Source: JBKJVQ01 sp046717125
GTDB taxonomy: Bacteria; Pseudomonadota; Alphaproteobacteria; Rhizobiales; Methyloligellaceae
DNA: 6,411 nt
NCBI GenBank assembly: GCA_046717125.1
Contig: JBKJVQ010000237.1
Coordinates: forward strand, 1-6,411
Direction of reading: 5' to 3'
Shown: piece after piece, positions 5,521 to 6,411 of the stretch
Layout: each line of letters starts with the position of its first letter
Position numbering within the stretch: position 1 is the first letter of the stretch
Translations under genes and position numbers: made by a program
The notes under the pieces: model-generated
What the model saw: only the letters and a program-made list of their open reading frames with translations
What the model was told of the DNA's origin: nothing
Database searches by the model: none

Positions 5521-6342
5521 CTATTTCCACAAATCAGGCGCTGTGGCGCGCAATGCGCCGCCGATGCGCAAGGGCGCGATCCAGCGGGCGAGGCCGGTCG
5601 CATCGTCGGTCTCGATTGCGAAGGCGGAAAGGGTGCCCTGGCCTGACGCCGTCTCGAAGCGGCTGCCCGGCAGTTTCGTGATGAAGCGGCGGATCGGCTC
5701 GGCCTTGTCCATGCCCAGCACCGAATCGTAATCGCCGCACATGCCGGCGTCGGAGACGAAGGCCGTCCCGCCCGGAAGCACATGATCGTCCGATGTCGGC
5801 GCATGGGTGTGGGTGCCGATCACGGCGCTCGCGCGGCCGTCGACGAAATGGGCGAGCGCCTGCTTCTCGCTGGTCGCCTCGGCATGCATGTCGATCAGGA
5901 TCGCGTCCGCGCCCGATTTGAGCGGGCAGGCATCGAGTTCCCGGTCGATGGCGCGGAACGGGCAATCGATGTCCGCCATGAACACCCGCCCCATGACATT
6001 GACGACCAGCACCTCCGCGCCGTTCTTCGCGGGGTAGAGGCCAGCGCCGCGGCCGGGCGCGCCGGGCGGAAAATTCAGCGGACGGAGCAAGCGCGGCTGG
6101 CGGTCGGCGAAGACCAGCGCCTCGCGCTGGTCCCAGACATGATTGCCGGTGGTGACGACATCCGCGCCGGCTTCCAGCAGCTCGTCGCAGATGGCTTCGG
6201 TGATGCCGAAACCGCCGGCCGCGTTCTCTCCGTTCACCACGACGAAATCGAGAGCATAGCGCTCGCGCAGCTTCGGCAGGTTTTCGAGGACTACGTTGCG
6301 GCCGGCGCGGCCCACGACATCGCCTAGGAAGAGGAGCCGCAT
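5521..6342 (-). CDS. ymdB: YmdB/TIGR00282-family metallophosphoesterase (273 aa, complete)
   Basis: The protein starts MRLLFLGDVVGRAGRNVV and carries the family's metal-binding set in order: Asp8 (GDVVG), Glu39-Asn40 (NGEN), Asn67-His68 (TGNHVWDQ), His153 (DMHAE), and His178 and His180 (GTHTHAPTSD). The later VSDAGMCGDYDSVLGM block is also diagnostic. At 273 residues it has normal family length and no visible defect. Characterised relatives (Bacillus YmdB, Deinococcus DR1281) are cytoplasmic dinuclear-metal phosphodiesterases acting on 2',3'-cyclic nucleotides and affecting RNA turnover and biofilm or sporulation behaviour; that this protein does the same is inferred. The ATG at 6342-6340 gives the conserved N-terminus, but no clear Shine-Dalgarno sequence precedes it, only AAGAAA about 10 nt upstream. 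A repeat element lies upstream. In related genomes yebC usually lies nearby downstream; here the accessory island intervenes. Confidence 0.95.
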   Translation of the reverse strand: MRLLFLGDVVGRAGRNVVLENLPKLRERYALDFVVVNGENAAGGFGITEAICDELLEAGADVVTTGNHVWDQREALVFADRQPRLLRPLNFPPGAPGRGAGLYPAKNGAEVLVVNVMGRVFMADIDCPFRAIDRELDACPLKSGADAILIDMHAEATSEKQALAHFVDGRASAVIGTHTHAPTSDDHVLPGGTAFVSDAGMCGDYDSVLGMDKAEPIRRFITKLPGSRFETASGQGTLSAFAIETDDATGLARWIAPLRIGGALRATAPDLWK

Positions 6343-6376
6343 CAGTGATGATTTCTTAGTGAATGGCCCCCCACCC

Positions 6377-6411
6377 GGCCCTTCGGGCCACCCTCCCCTG
6401 AAGGGGAGGGA
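6377..6411. repeat. Double-hairpin repeat upstream of ymdB, reaching the window edge
   Basis: Two adjacent hairpins are visible: GGCCC, loop TTC, GGGCC (6377-6389), and CCCTCCCC, loop TGAA, GGGGAGGG (6391-6410), the latter with a perfect 8-bp stem. The composition (cytosine runs leading into a CTCCCC/GGGGAG palindrome) resembles dispersed intergenic repeats common in alphaproteobacterial genomes, recalled rather than searched. The element may extend beyond the window. It sits about 35 bp before the ymdB start and could separate ymdB from whatever gene lies upstream. Confidence 0.6.

Noticed and set aside
5457..5804. N-terminal extension of protein A into ymdB (start at 5804)
   Set aside because: It overlaps 3' ymdB coding sequence; the ATG at 5456 has a good ribosome-binding site and opens a clear signal peptide.
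1..6411. CRISPR arrays, tRNA or rRNA genes, transposases, complete defence system
   Set aside because: I saw no regularly spaced repeats, cloverleaf-like sequence, transposase motifs or multi-gene defence set; the RES remnant is the only toxin-like piece.

Overview
This is a GC-rich window from what looks like an alphaproteobacterium, most likely of the order Hyphomicrobiales (Rhizobiales). The call rests on the outer genes and on the small palindromic repeats; it is inference, not a species identification.

Layout. Both edges hold core genes on the minus strand: a complete YmdB-family (TIGR00282) metallophosphoesterase at 5521-6342 and the first 107 codons of a YebC/PmpR-family regulator at 1-323. 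In many alphaproteobacteria these two genes are close neighbours upstream of ruvCAB. Here about 5.2 kb separates them, and the material in between is accessory and partly decayed. Reading from the left, it holds: a small helical orphan protein (459-692, +); a secreted right-handed beta-helix gene broken by an in-frame amber codon and, near its 3' end, an apparent frameshift (814-2260, +); the C-terminal half of a RES-domain toxin gene with no recognisable partner (2437-2721, +); a decayed partial copy of the next two genes (2751-3136, -); a small exported protein, here called B (3159-3542, -); a 70-bp twin-hairpin repeat (3564-3633); and a large intact exported beta-helix protein, here called A (3645-5456, -).

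How it fits together. A and B are consecutive on the minus strand and both carry export signals, so they plausibly form a small envelope or secreted module. The same pair, in the same order, was duplicated next door and then reduced to the tail of A followed directly by the tail of B. The 3' ends of A and its copy still share 73 identical bases, while the B copies have drifted much further, which suggests gene conversion or a mosaic origin. With the broken beta-helix gene and the RES fragment, the interval looks like a hotspot for gain, duplication and loss set between two housekeeping genes. I found no CRISPR array, tRNA, rRNA, transposase or complete defence system.
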